Positions 24,700-35,413 of a DNA stretch of 64,000 bases are shown here, one piece after another. A model generated the notes under the pieces. That model was not told the origin of the DNA. It did not search any database and saw only the letters and a list, made by a program, of their open reading frames with translations. Origin of the DNA: Sipunculus nudus (lineage: Eukaryota; Annelida; Sipuncula; Golfingiida; Sipunculidae); NCBI GenBank assembly GCA_026874595.1, contig CM049320.1, forward strand, positions 7,071,464-7,135,463. Direction: 5' to 3'. Made by a program: the position numbers and the translations under genes. Positions within the stretch are counted from its first letter, which is position 1; each line of letters opens with the position of its first letter.

Positions 24700-25141
24700 G
24701 TGGTACTTTACACTCTTTATTCCGTTTTCGGACGAACACGTTGTTCTGCGTGTTATGTGCGCATTGAGGCCCTGCTTGTGCGCTTTGGTATTATACTTGA
24801 TTAAAATGTTAAAATATGATTACCGGCCATTTCAGAGAGTCCAAATCGTCATGTTTTTCTTATATATAACATAATCATGTGACCCATTGGTCATTACACT
24901 TAGCTGAGATACGGGTTGGTGGTGGCTATGATACAAGATGCATTTGTTTAGTTCGGTTGTGCTGAGGGCACTAGACAAAAGCCTGTAATTGATGCAAATT
25001 ATATCATAGTGATTACATTTATCACCCCCCCCCCCCCTTGCTAAACTGTGAGAGAGCCCCCCCCCCCCTGTATTGACATCCCTGTGTTTTATTTTCATTT
25101 GTGCGAGAAATACTTCAGCTCAGTATCTTTGCTATCTTCAG

Positions 25142-25347
25142 GTACCGGTGTGACCACGTACTCTCTGTACCCTGGATCTATCCTGACGGAGCTCCCGCGT
25201 CACCTGACAGTGTACAACATTCCTGTAATCAGCCATGTCCGGGCCTGGTGGTGTCGCTGATCTTTAAGGACATCTGGCACGGGGCTTAGACTCAGATCTG
25301 CAGTGCTGTGACGAGAAGCTCGCACGTGAAACAGGAGGTTATAACAG
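25142..25347 (+). pseudogene. RDH-like pseudogene, C-terminal exon
   Basis: It opens with GTGVTTYSLYPGSILTEL, the conserved PG-containing stretch after the catalytic site. It then needs a frame change near 25238 to read SLIFKDIWHGA, hits a TAG (25287-25289), continues TQICSAV, and needs a second frame change near 25310 to read DEKLARETGGYN. It ends at an intact donor AG|GTAAAG at 25348. The nonsense codon and two frame breaks show it is not translatable. Confidence 0.8.
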
Positions 25348-26026
25348 GTAAAGAACATAAGTAAGATACGATAACATACATTTATTATGCCAATAAATTA
25401 TTCAGGAATGTATCCGCTGTTGACAGGCCATTATCCTATTTAAATGTACAGAATGACACAAACTATTAAACTAAACAGTAAATCACAAACAATCATTAAA
25501 AAGGTAATAAACCGACAAGATTAATGTCCAGGTTAAGATGAGTACAAATAATACTAAAGACTATTTAATGCATACATTACGATAACAATACAATGTTTAT
25601 CGTTAGATATGAATAGAGGAATTGGTTGAATTAAGATAAAAAAATGCCACTGAAATAAAAGGTTAGGCTTGATTATAATATAAAGTAAAAATATAAAAAA
25701 AAGGACTAAGAAATGTCTGTGTATCGGTCTGTATGGTGTAGAGATTCAGGATACAAGGTCATAACAAAAAGCGTCTACGATATAGGTAGTTGGCCTATGG
25801 GTAAAGCGCTGTGTAAAGAGCGTACAAATGAATTATATAATTGAGGATATAGTGAAAATGTTATCATCACCAAGCACAAATATCCTTTCAGTGTCCGTAC
25901 CGTTAATACAGACACTAAGAATAGCCATCTACGTCATAAACCTGACGAACATTATTAGAACCACGTGTCTCTGTTAATGTTGGTCTTCTCTGTGGATTTC
26001 TATGAATAAGACTGACCCATGATGGA
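25348..26026. other. Intergenic, nothing recognised
   Basis: AT-rich sequence with no exon completing the pseudogene and no repeat recognised. Confidence 0.45.
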
Positions 26027-26488
26027 ATAGAATAATAGAATAATGTGATGAAATAGAATAATAGAACGATGTGATGGATTAGAATGTGCCAAGCTCTTCA
26101 TGCCCTATTTAGCAAAATGTCTCAATTTTTTTGTTAGTACGGTAAAAATACCTTTTGCTGGGGAATTTTTACAACCTTCAAATCTTCATTCAGTCATCTT
26201 CTGTGTATTATTTGACCTGGGACACCCATCCTCACCCAATGTTGCCGTAGCAACTCTTTAAGAATAATATGCATGTTTAACCCTCCCATTTGCTGACTAT
26301 AATAAGTTCTTCTTGAATTCTCCATTTCTCTCTTGTTTTCATTGACTGTGCTGAGAAGACGACCTCTCCTTCCGCCCAGGAAGCAGAAATGGGACGCAAA
26401 CTGTGGACGCTGAGTGAAAAGCTGGCGGGACTCTAACATCAGATGTGACCGAAGATGCCCGGACTCACACACCCATCATCCATTAATA
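26027..26488 (+). repeat. 460 bp dispersed repeat, copy 1
   Basis: It is almost identical to 60024-60475. Both start with GATGGAATAGAATAATAGAA-type sequence, contain GTGCCAAGCTCTTCATGCCC, GGGACACCCATCCTCACCC and AAGCAGAAATGGGACGCAAA, and end in ATTAATACACACACAC. The minus-strand frame it contains (92 residues here, 75 there) has no recognisable domain. No terminal inverted repeat is obvious. Confidence 0.85.
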
Positions 26489-26545
26489 CACACACACACA
26501 GACTCTCTCTTTCTCTCTCTATCTCTCTCTCTCTCTCTCTCTGAA
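26489..26545. repeat. (CA)n-(CT)n microsatellite
   Basis: A CA run passes directly into a CTCTCT run, immediately after the 460 bp repeat. Confidence 0.95.
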
Positions 26546-27540
26546 ATAAGAGAAGTATAGACAAAAGAAGAATAAAAGAAAAGAAAAAGTGTCATCACGA
26601 AAATGTTCAGACACATTGTCTTATAAACATGGAAACATAAACTTTTATTGACCTATTTTCAGCAAGCCGAAATGTTCCTTGACTTGTTTTCCGCAAGGCA
26701 AGAAAATATTAACAATCCGATTTATGTCACGTTTGAATAGATATGTAATAAAAGACCTTTAGCTTTCATGTCAAATCAAAAACTTGAAACAGATGTGGTG
26801 GCATCTCTGTTAATTATTTTTTTTTGTATTGTTCAGAGGCAGAATACTCAATTTGATAAAATTTTATTTTTAATGATGTGCATTAAATCAAATAATTATT
26901 AAAAGCTTAACGACATATGAATCACCTGGCGGATAGTCTCCGATTAAATTTTCATATTTTCGACTTAGTAGCGTTAGTCAAACAAAAGATAAGCAAACAA
27001 CAACATATTTTGACCAGATATAATCTTCATAATCCGTAATGATATCAACAGAGTCCTGACTGCATTAAAGACTTTACATGATTTGTGGTTATATATGTGT
27101 GAGCTGTTTAAAGCAGTTAGGTTGGAAAACATTAATAATATTTTGATAACAGCAGACTGAGAATTGAGTGTGTAATAGATGATACATTTGATACATGTGA
27201 ACGAGAATATCAATCTACACCAGAGGTCGCTACCGCTGCACAATGTGATCATTTCATTAGCCTGAAGCAGAATGACCTCTGGTCGAGCTTTCAATTACCT
27301 TTGATCTGTAAAGGTATTGTTAGTGATCTAGTGGAAGCACTCTTTAACCACGTCTTGTTAATTTTTATCAGATATTTTGGTCAAAGGTGGACCCTGGATC
27401 CGGAAATATGAAATACCCTTGTCAGAAAAATTGCTATTTGCAGTAATTCATTCCCGTATTTTAGGTATACACTGTTAAAGAAAGTGATATGTAAAATGTA
27501 GATATACTGCAGAATTAATAAAGGCCTGTCAGTATACACG
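26546..27540. other. Intergenic, nothing recognised
   Basis: AT-rich sequence with no gene. The minus-strand frame 26974-27294 shows no family features. Confidence 0.45.
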
Positions 27541-27554
27541 TATACACACACTCG

Positions 27555-27602
<48 letters not shown>

Positions 27603-27663
27603 ATATATATATATATATATATACAATATATATAAATACAACATATATATATATATATGCATA

Positions 27664-27724
<61 letters not shown>

Positions 27725-27800
27725 CTATAACGAAAGGTGTCACTATCGTGCTCGACGCTAACGGGCCGGGGCGTTGGCTGCGGGGGAAGGGGGGGGGGGG
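27541..27800. repeat. Large (TA)n cluster plus poly-G
   Basis: Several TA runs between 27558 and 27722 are broken by CA- and GC-containing interruptions. They are followed by a GGGGGAAGGG-type poly-G tract at 27781-27800. The long Tyr-Ile-rich minus-strand frame here is an artefact. Confidence 0.95.
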
Positions 27801-27939
27801 TCCGTCATCGTCCATAGCGTGATGTGAGTGCGCATATGCGGGGTTAGTTTACATTGTGGGGGTGGGGATTAACTGAGAACTCTCAGTTATCCTCACATAC
27901 ACCTACGTAACCTTATTTTGAGAAATAATTTTGCCGATG

Positions 27940-29570
27940 AATTTATAAAAAGTAAACATATTTTGCATGTGACAACAATTATTATCATTACACCAAAACT
28001 TGTCTGTCTTTCAAAATCAGATGGTTATACATGGTACTTATTTGTCAGTATTGTATTCGTGATACTCTTTCATTAGATAATGGGAGATCCCCCCTCCCTC
28101 CACTCAGTACGGTGCGGAACATTCATGAAAGTGAGTGATTTGTAGCATAACCACCTTACTCGTTACATCATCATACTACAGCGTGACGGAGACGTCTTTG
28201 CATGTTTATTATATTTCCTGGTTAAGTAACGTTTCTGATATGTGAAAGTACAAACCCTGTGTGGATTTTCTGTGGAAGTGTTATTTGCCCATTGAGTGAG
28301 TTAAAGATACAGTAAATTGATTTTATATTGTATTTATGAATATATAACATCAAAACCGTCACATTAAAGAGAGAAATGCATGGGAATTTGTCTAATAAAA
28401 AGACCGATTTTTCACAATTTGTAAAAAGTTATTTAAGCATTTAAGTAGTCAAGCTGGTCTGTATTTTACAAAAAAAGGAGTGTTAATAGTTCTGAATTTG
28501 ACAAGACTAAGTTGTATGAAGTCTCTTTTAATGCATTTAGGTGCTCGGCTAATTTTGTTAGGTGTGATTCCCTTGAACAAGACTACCGAGCACACAGGAC
28601 GACCTAATTTTTAAAGTGGACCTGGAAAAATGATGCTGTTATTGATATGGTGTTATCTGAGTGATGATGTTATCGTATAGTTTTTTTATATGTTTTTATA
28701 TGTTTTTTTCTGCTGTCCAAATGCTATTGTTTTATGGGAGTTGTGATGGTTTCCGGATCGTGTTTTCGTGTTAACGGGGATGGTGTTATCAACGTTTTCG
28801 TGTTATCGGAGATGGGGTAGTGTAGGTTATCGACGTTGTCATGTTATCGGGGATGGTGTTATTGTTGTTGTAGTGTTCTCGGGAATAGTGTTATCAACGT
28901 CGTGTTTCGGGTATAGTTTTATCGACGTGCAATAGAAATGATGTTATCGACGTCGTCTTGTTATCAAGCGGGTTGGGGGGGGGGGGGGGGGGTATAGAAA
29001 TAATGTTGTCGTGGTATCGGACTTGTGATATCGATGTTGACGAGTTATCTGGGGTGGTGTTATCGACGTGGTAAAATATTACAGAGGTAATAGAGGTGTT
29101 AACTTTTTCGTTATTTAATCTACAAAGTTGTTTATCAGAGTGGCGGTGTAACCTGGTGCGATGTTATCACGATGTTGAGGACATATGATTGTTAAATCAT
29201 GTTCGATGTCTGTGCGACAAAATCAATCGACGATGAAGTCTATTCGAATGTCATGTAACTGCGTAATTATATACTTTTTCACACACTTCCGTATTTCGTG
29301 TTTCCGAGTTTAAAACATGACACACGTAAAATCACCGTTAAATCGTCATGATTATTATTTGTACTTTCTTTTCTCTTTGTTTCTGTATTCTATCAGCACC
29401 TCATCATCAAGCAGCAGCCCGCACCATGTGAGTAAATCCCCGCGACTGGTACGAATGGCCTCTATAAAAACGTGGTTTCAGTATAAAACGTTCCTATAAA
29501 TCTCGTTTTGTGCAACTTCCTATGTGCTACCAATATGATCAAGTCTTTGGCGGGCGCATTTTTACCACAA
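27940..29570 (+). repeat. Segmental duplication, copy 1
   Basis: Collinear matches to 30790-34930 occur in the same order. Examples are TGACAACAATTATTATCATT, CTTGTCTGTC with TCAAAATCAG, GCATAACCACC with GTTACATCATCA, TATTTATGAA with TATAACAT, a GTGTTATCG minisatellite, and GGTTTCAGTATAAA with CCAATATGATCAA. This copy is about 1.6 kb and lacks the inserted elements of the second copy. No gene is evident in either copy; the 60-residue frame at 29317-29499 is not conserved. Confidence 0.8.
28735..29180 (+). repeat. Degenerate GTGTTATCG minisatellite, copy 1
   Basis: A quasi-tandem array of roughly 28-32 base units built from GTGTTATCG, GGGATGGTGTTATC and GACGT-like parts, strongly diverged. It includes a poly-G tract at 28974-28992. 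The homologous and much longer array lies at 33640-34400. Confidence 0.8.
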
Positions 29571-30789
29571 AGAACAACTGTCAACTGGAGGCCAAAATTT
29601 ACAAGTGCTTTTATTATTAGAGCTAGTATTAGTTCATTGTCTATTTAATTAGCCTTTCCCTTTTGGAGGAGACGCTTAAAGAAGTTAATAAGTTTTGGTA
29701 ATGTTCTTTATTCCTTTTCTCTTCTGTCCATCTTTACTCTACCTCTCCAATAAAAAAAGTTTTACAAAACTGATAATAAAACCTTAATTTATATTTAACC
29801 TGGACTAAATAGTTCGGGGTCGTGTGGGGAGGTGGTCGGCTTCCTTTGCGAACGCTTGACGATAACAGACGTATACAGTATTTTCATTTGTTTGTGGATT
29901 TGTTTGTAAAACCCTGTTCTTTGTAAATGAAATGTCCTAAGTAAGTTGGTGGAGCTGTCTACAAAAGGCGGATAACAATTCAATGAAATTATTAGGCTTT
30001 CTGGATTAAATATCTTTTTGGTCAATCAGCACTGGGCTTGGAATAACCCATGGGTTATCACTTGTGTTAATTCAGACATTAAAGCAAATCCCTTGGATGT
30101 AATGCCGATATAAAGTTACAAGTTTGGAGTCCTTGAGAGGCCCAAATTTATAAGCAGGTGATCTCGAGAAATATATACCTGTTTTGTCTTCTTTACCCAC
30201 TCATTGAAAATCAGATCATGGAAATAATGAATCCAGCTATCGGTAAAAGGATTGTAGATATATAATTATAGCACTTACTGAGTTCATAAGGGTATAGTTA
30301 TAATGAAGGACCCGCTATCAATTGGTTACTGTACACGTTTAAATGTTATCAACACCTCTAGGTCTAGGCTGCAAAATAGAGGACAGTGTGTTCGGCATTT
30401 AAATCAGTATGTTGCTTAATTGAGAATTTTATTGCCACAATTAAGCTTCGCTTTGGTTGGCCCCTAATTTTTATCATTTAAATGAAATAAGAATAATTCT
30501 ATTTCGGCAATTGGCGAAAGATATAGTATGTAACCTATGGTTTGTCTGTGTTTATTTTCACTTAAAAATCATTTTATTGAAATTTACCTTAAATATGTTA
30601 TCTGCTCAAACACGCCATAAATATAACTTTTCATTTCTTAGCGTCCCGCTTCCACAGGTACTTATCCCTTTACATAAAAATAAAGAAAACCAGTTTGATA
30701 AAAGAAAAAAACATGTTAAAACGACGTGGTTTGGGCAGGGACCCGCCAGTACTCTCAAATTTTCTGGAAAATGCCTATGTACCACCTTC
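29571..30789. other. Spacer between the duplicated segments
   Basis: No gene is recognised and no match to the duplicated blocks is seen. The frame at 30457-30972 runs into the second copy and has no domain. Confidence 0.4.
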
Positions 30790-31167
30790 AGCCACTGTCA
30801 CATATTGATATATGACAACAATTATTTTCATTGTACAAATGCTTGTCTGTCAAAATCAGTTGGTTATACATTGTACTTATTTATCAGTATTGTTTTTGTA
30901 ATATTCTTTCATCAAATAAAAATTACCCCCCCCCCCCCGCCGCCCCGAAAAAAATCCCAATCAAGATATTAGTCGGAATCTTTGATACTCAGTGATTTGT
31001 TGCATAACCACCCGACTGGTTACATCATCAAACTGCAGCGAGTCGGAGACGGCTTTTTTTTATTATATTTCCGGGTTACGTAATGTGTCTCATAGGTTAA
31101 AGTACAACGTGTGTATTTACATGCATACATACAAAATATGAAACGTCTAAATTTCTGATCAAGTGTT

Positions 31168-31640
31168 TTTGCTCCGCCTGGAGGCTATGTGTTCATTGTT
31201 TGTGTTTTGTGTTTGTCCACAACATAACTCACGCAATCATGAACGGCATCTCATGGAATGCACTTCTGAAATGGGCAAATAAAGAATCGATTTGATTATG
31301 GTGTGGATCCGGCACGAAATCCGGATTCGGTAAAAACATCAAGGAATGTAGTGTTTGTGTGTTTGTGTTTGTCCACCACATAACTCACGCAATCATGAAC
31401 GGAATCTCATGGAATGCACTTCTGAAATGGGCAAATAAAGAATCGATTTGATTATGGTGTGGATCCGGCACGAAATCCGGATTCGGTAAAAACATCAAGG
31501 AATGTAGAGTCAAAAATGCACGAAAGAACCTAGGGATATGGGCGGAATAAGTAAATGCTACCACGGGTAGGGGAGCATCCCACTATACCCCCCCACACAC
31601 ACACGCACACACACACGCGCACGCCACATGAAGGAGGCTT
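31168..31640 (+). mobile_element. MITE-like region with internal tandem duplication
   Basis: It starts near TGCTCCGCCTGGAGGC and ends near GGAGGCTTCTTAGAATGC, the type of ends seen at 35098 and 40661. Inside, about 155 bases are tandemly duplicated (31204-31355 and about 31360-31507). Both copies contain ATAACTCACGCAATCATGAA, GAATGCACTTCTGAAATGGG, GTGTGGATCCGGCACGAAAT and ACATCAAGGAATGTAG, and are nearly identical, so the duplication is recent. Confidence 0.7.
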
Positions 31641-31889
31641 CTTAGAATGCAGAATTCTTGTTTGAGCATTTAGTGAGAGAGAAATGCACTAAATGCTTTT
31701 ATTATTATATATTTATGAACATATATAACATGAAAATCGTGACATAAAAAGAGGGAAATATATGGGATTTATCTGATAAAAAGGCCAGCTGTACCCATCT
31801 GTTAAAAGATATATGAATTAATTGTCGAGATAGCCTTATAAATTGTTAGGTAACCTAATATAAACATATCACGTATGCGTGATGAACAC

Positions 31890-32600
31890 GAATTCTGTAA
31901 CAGGGATTAAAAATTATCAGATTCTGTAACACTAGGCAGCGTGAAATGTCTAGGGGAATGAATAAAGAAGTCAGTGTTTTTTTTTTGTTAACAAATAACT
32001 ATAATTTATTCTAAAAACAACCCTAACATTACAATACACTAAAGCAATACAATTACACAGTAAAACAGCGGTATAACAACAAATCAATACAATCACACAG
32101 AAAAATAAACAATGTGCACAGTACCTGGATACCAACACCGTCACAACGATAAGTTCTTTAAATGTGTACTATCGGAGAATGAGAGTCCAGTGTAAAGCTC
32201 TTGTAACAATCCAGAAAGTAAACTGAAGTCCAAATGCACAAAATCTAAGAGAAACTCTGAAGAAAATCTATAATTGCCGCACACGTCGGATAAGGTCCCA
32301 GAAACTGACACACGCTTCTGCGTCCGCTGGAAATCTTCTCTGCTCTCCGCTCGGCTCTAAAACACAGCCCCTTTATATACCTTCACACCCCAAGCCGAGA
32401 CTTTTCCACTTCTCGAACAGTCTTAAGGATCCTACACAACACTGTAAACACGCGTTACAGGAATCATCTAGAAGAAAATCGCTGTGTGTATCTCTACATA
32501 CCAGGGTCATCACGTGACCCACGACAAGGCGTGCAAGCCCAAGGCTAACGTGACAACGAGAGTTCAACCAGTACGGATTATACATAGAATGTAACAAACG
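31890..32600 (-). mobile_element. LTR-like promoter-bearing repeat, copy 2 (inverted)
   Basis: This is the reverse-strand copy of 3510-4225 with the same order of blocks: a CACGTG segment, a TATATAAAGG TATA box near 32372, a GAGCCGAG leader, a CAG|GT donor-like site near 32130, and an AATAAA near the 3' part that copy 1 has lost. It ends near TGTTACAGAATCTGA (around 31920 on the plus strand). The homologous upstream part may reach about 32665. It sits as an insertion inside segmental duplication copy 2. No coding region accompanies it, so solo LTR is the favoured reading. Confidence 0.5.
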
Positions 32601-32814
32601 GCCCGGCGAGGGTGTCACAAAACGAGTTACGTCCGTGTCACACAATAAAAAGAGCACCTGTAACAAAATACAATAATAATAATGGCTGATACATTCGTTA
32701 AGACTAGCTGTGTGAAGTTGGTTAGGCATGTTTCCATAGAGCACTAGAAAAAAAGGGGGCTGGCTACCGAAAATATATGAAGAAGAGACATCACACAGCT
32801 CTAGTCTTCACTAA

Positions 32815-33150
32815 GGCGCAATCACCTATAAAGCATGTTGAATTAACATGAAAAATAACTGCTTCCCCTTAAAATAAATTTGTACCTACAAAAGTATTGC
32901 CTTGCAATCATTTGCTTACTCCTGTAAACGAATGTTAAAAACAGTGGACCGGGCGCGATCACAGGGGTCAACATAAACACAGTGCATGCATGGGGCTGTG
33001 AGCATCGCGGAGCCACAGCACGTGTCAATCAGGAGGAACTTGGCCCCGAAAATCTAATACATGTTCCCGTTGGCTGAAACATCGCGTTTTGCGGCTAAAA
33101 ATCGGACTTCCGGTCACGCGACCTGGTTATGGTAAACATACACACGTTGA
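32815..33150 (-). repeat. 336 bp dispersed repeat, copy without MITE
   Basis: Read on the minus strand this matches the two halves of 46820-47800. The first part holds GTTTACCATAACCAGGTCGC with GTGACC. The last part holds GTGATCGCGCC, TTTTTAAC, ACAGGAGTAAGC, GGTACAAATTTATTT and CATGCTTTATAGGTGATT. At the other locus a 480 bp element is inserted between the halves. Frames in both copies share a VIAPGP-x-FLT-xx-YRSK stretch. That may reflect DNA relatedness rather than a protein. Confidence 0.6.
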
Positions 33151-33639
33151 AGGTGTTTAAGAACATGAAGAGCCATAACAAGGTGTTAAACAGTGGTATG
33201 CGAGGTACTATGGTTGGTTGCTGGGATGATTTTGCTGGGATACTTTGGTATAAAGCAAAACTGAACTGACAGTGTGAAAGAATAGGCATAATATTGCTCC
33301 TGATTATGTCGCTTTAATTTATTGCGAAAAGTAATACATTTGGTAAAACATCCCCTCTGCGTTTCTAAAATAAATGACATTCAAATACACTGTTGGATCA
33401 GTTTCTCGCACAAGTGAGTCATAATAAATATTAAATCTCAATTTTCATATTTTAAAAATTATTCTAGAGTGAATAAAACCCCGCCTTGACCAACCCCTGG
33501 AACATGGCCAGCCAGCAGTGGACCTAACAAACCGGTGCTGAAATTGACGAAGGGTTATGAATGATGGTATTATCGTAGTGTCTTCCTTTTTTGTCTAAAT
33601 GCTTTAAGGGACTGTTGCTATTGAAGTTTTCTGCATGAT
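33151..33639. other. Intergenic inside segmental duplication copy 2
   Basis: No gene is recognised. The start of the minisatellite region follows. The minus-strand frames at 33095-33380 show no family features. Confidence 0.4.
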
Positions 33640-34400
33640 AGTGTAACCGCGTTTTTGTGTCATCGGGGATGGTGTTATAGACGTCGTGTTACCAGGGGTG
33701 GTGTTACCGATGTTATCGTGTTACCAGGGGCGGTGTTTGGACATTGTCCTGTTATAAGAGGATGTGTCATCGACGCTGTAGGGTTATCGGTGGTGGTGTC
33801 GTCCGAGGCTGTGGTGTTTTTGGAAGTGATGATACTGACGTTGTCTTGTTGTCGGTTTTGGTGTTACGGTCTTTGTCGTGTTATCAATGGTGGTGTTTAG
33901 ACATTTTCGTTATTAGGGGTGGCGTGAGGACGTTGTCGTGTTGTCGTTGGTGTTACCACCGTTGTCGTTATATCAGGGATGGTGTTACCGTCGTTGTCGT
34001 GTTATCGGTGATAGTCTTTCAGTCGTTGTCGTGTTATCGATGGTGATGTTACCAATATTTTCGTGTGATCGGTGTTGGTGTTACCATCATTGTCTTGTTA
34101 TCAGGGGTGGTGTTTGGACATTTTCGCGTTATTGGAGATGGCGTGAGGACGTTTTCGTGTTGTCGTTGGTATTACCTCCGTTGTCGTTTGATCAGGGGTG
34201 GTGTTACCGTCGTTGTCCTGTTATCAGGAGTGGTGTTGCCTACATTGTCGTGTTATCGGGGTTGTGTTTTAGACGTCGTATTATTTGGGGATGATGCCAT
34301 CGATGCTGCCGCGTTATCAGGGATGGTATTATCAACGTCATGTTATCGGTGATGGTGTTATCGATGTTGATATGTGATTGTGTTGGTGGTGCGAACGAGA
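33640..34400 (+). repeat. Degenerate GTGTTATCG minisatellite, copy 2
   Basis: A long diverged tandem array of roughly 28-32 base units (GTTGTCGTGTTATC, then GGGATGGTGTTACC and similar). All three plus-strand frames stay open across it for about 80-120 codons because the unit lacks stop codons. This is why several overlapping Val/Leu/Cys-rich frames appear here; none is likely to be a gene. Confidence 0.85.
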
Positions 34401-35097
34401 AGGTCATTTCATGCTTTTCTTCTTTTATCACAGTAATGCTGGTATTGGGGGTTATGGTCCTACGTTATCCCGGGTGGTGTGGTTGTCAATGTGGTCGGAT
34501 TATCGGGGGTTTACAGAAGTTGTAGTGTTTACCGGTGTTAGGAATCGGTTTTTACATCACGTTAGTTGTCTGTTGGACAAAATCGGATGTAGGATGATTG
34601 ATACTAATCAGTTATGTCATATGCTTTTAAATGAGCACACATGTGCACACATGAGCACACATAAAATCAGCTTTGAAATTAAGAAGCTTTTTAGTTGTAC
34701 TTTCTGTTTCTGTTATCTTTATTTTCAACGTTCTTTCATCATTAACATCATAATCCAATATGAACGTGAATAGATAGCGTGAATCATAGCCCCGTGACTA
34801 GTACAAGCGGCCACTACGGAAATGTGGGTTCAGTATAAAGCATTGCTATAAATATATGTTGACCATCTTTCATACCCCCTGCCAATATGATCAAAGGCAT
34901 TGGCACGCGTTTTAGGGAAAACAATATTGAACCGTATCAGTTAATCAGTTTAATCATTTCCTGCTTTCTTTTTTGAGTATAGAGGCCAACTTTAATCATT
35001 TCCTGTTTATCAGATAAGTATATAATTTCAATCTCTCTTTGTTTATTTGATAAGCACTTTCCCAAATGGATGAGAGGAGAATATAGTATACATTTCA

Positions 35098-35413
35098 GCC
35101 TCCGCCAGGAGGGCATGCGTTCAATCCCCATAGGGGTGTGGGAGCGTGCGTGTGTGTGTATTCAGAATGCATACCTAGGCCATTCACTTATTCGGCCCAT
35201 GTCCGAGGTTCATTCGTGCATTAGCGACTGTGCATTTGTGAATATTCCTTGATGACATTCCTGAATCCGGATCATGTGCCGGATCCACACCAAGATGTTA
35301 TCGATTCATGAAACATTGTCATGAGATTCCGTTCATGACCGAGTGAGTTAACTTGTGAACAAACACAGAAACACAAAGTAAGAGGGATGAACGCATACCC
35401 TCTAGGCGGAGGC
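35098..35413 (+). mobile_element. GCCTCCGCC MITE, complete 316 bp copy
   Basis: The ends form an imperfect inverted repeat of about 30 bases: GCCTCCGCCAGGAGGG and then CATGCGTTCAATCC at the left, and the complement of GCCTCCGCCTAGAGGG and then TATGCGTTCATCC at the right. There is no coding capacity, so it is a miniature inverted-repeat element. No clear target-site duplication is seen. Related copies lie at 31168 and 40661, with an end fragment at 16620. Confidence 0.8.

Larger units (their letters stand above)
23062..25347 (+). pseudogene. Retinol dehydrogenase-like SDR pseudogene
   Basis: Three exon-like blocks match, in order, the retinol dehydrogenase 11-14 type of short-chain dehydrogenases/reductases, which reduce or oxidise retinoids and other carbonyls with NADP(H). 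They are the N-terminal cofactor-binding block, the following strand-helix block, and the C-terminal block. The region that should hold the NNAG motif, catalytic Ser and YxxxK is absent: only about 440 bases of poly-C-rich sequence lie between blocks 2 and 3, and their splice phases do not match. The cofactor loop, normally TGANTGIG, reads TWANTGIG. Block 3 has one frameshift near 25238, a TAG at 25287-25289 where related proteins usually have Gln, and another frameshift near 25310. Retained introns show it is a duplicated, not processed, copy. The start codon and any upstream exon were not found. Confidence 0.8.
30790..34930 (+). repeat. Segmental duplication, copy 2, enlarged by insertions
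   Basis: It is collinear with 27940-29570 but about 2.5 kb longer. The extra sequence falls mainly in 31130-31690 (a GCCTCCGCC-type MITE region) and about 31815-33560 (the inverted LTR-like repeat plus a further dispersed repeat). The minisatellite part is also longer here. Confidence 0.75.

Noticed and set aside
27381-27815. 144-codon minus-strand frame
   Set aside because: It is a translation of (TA)n giving alternating Ile-Tyr, ending in a poly-G/C-encoded Pro-rich stretch.
33655-34352. Overlapping Val/Cys-rich frames of 80-118 codons in different frames
   Set aside because: They result from a stop-free degenerate minisatellite; no frame is favoured.
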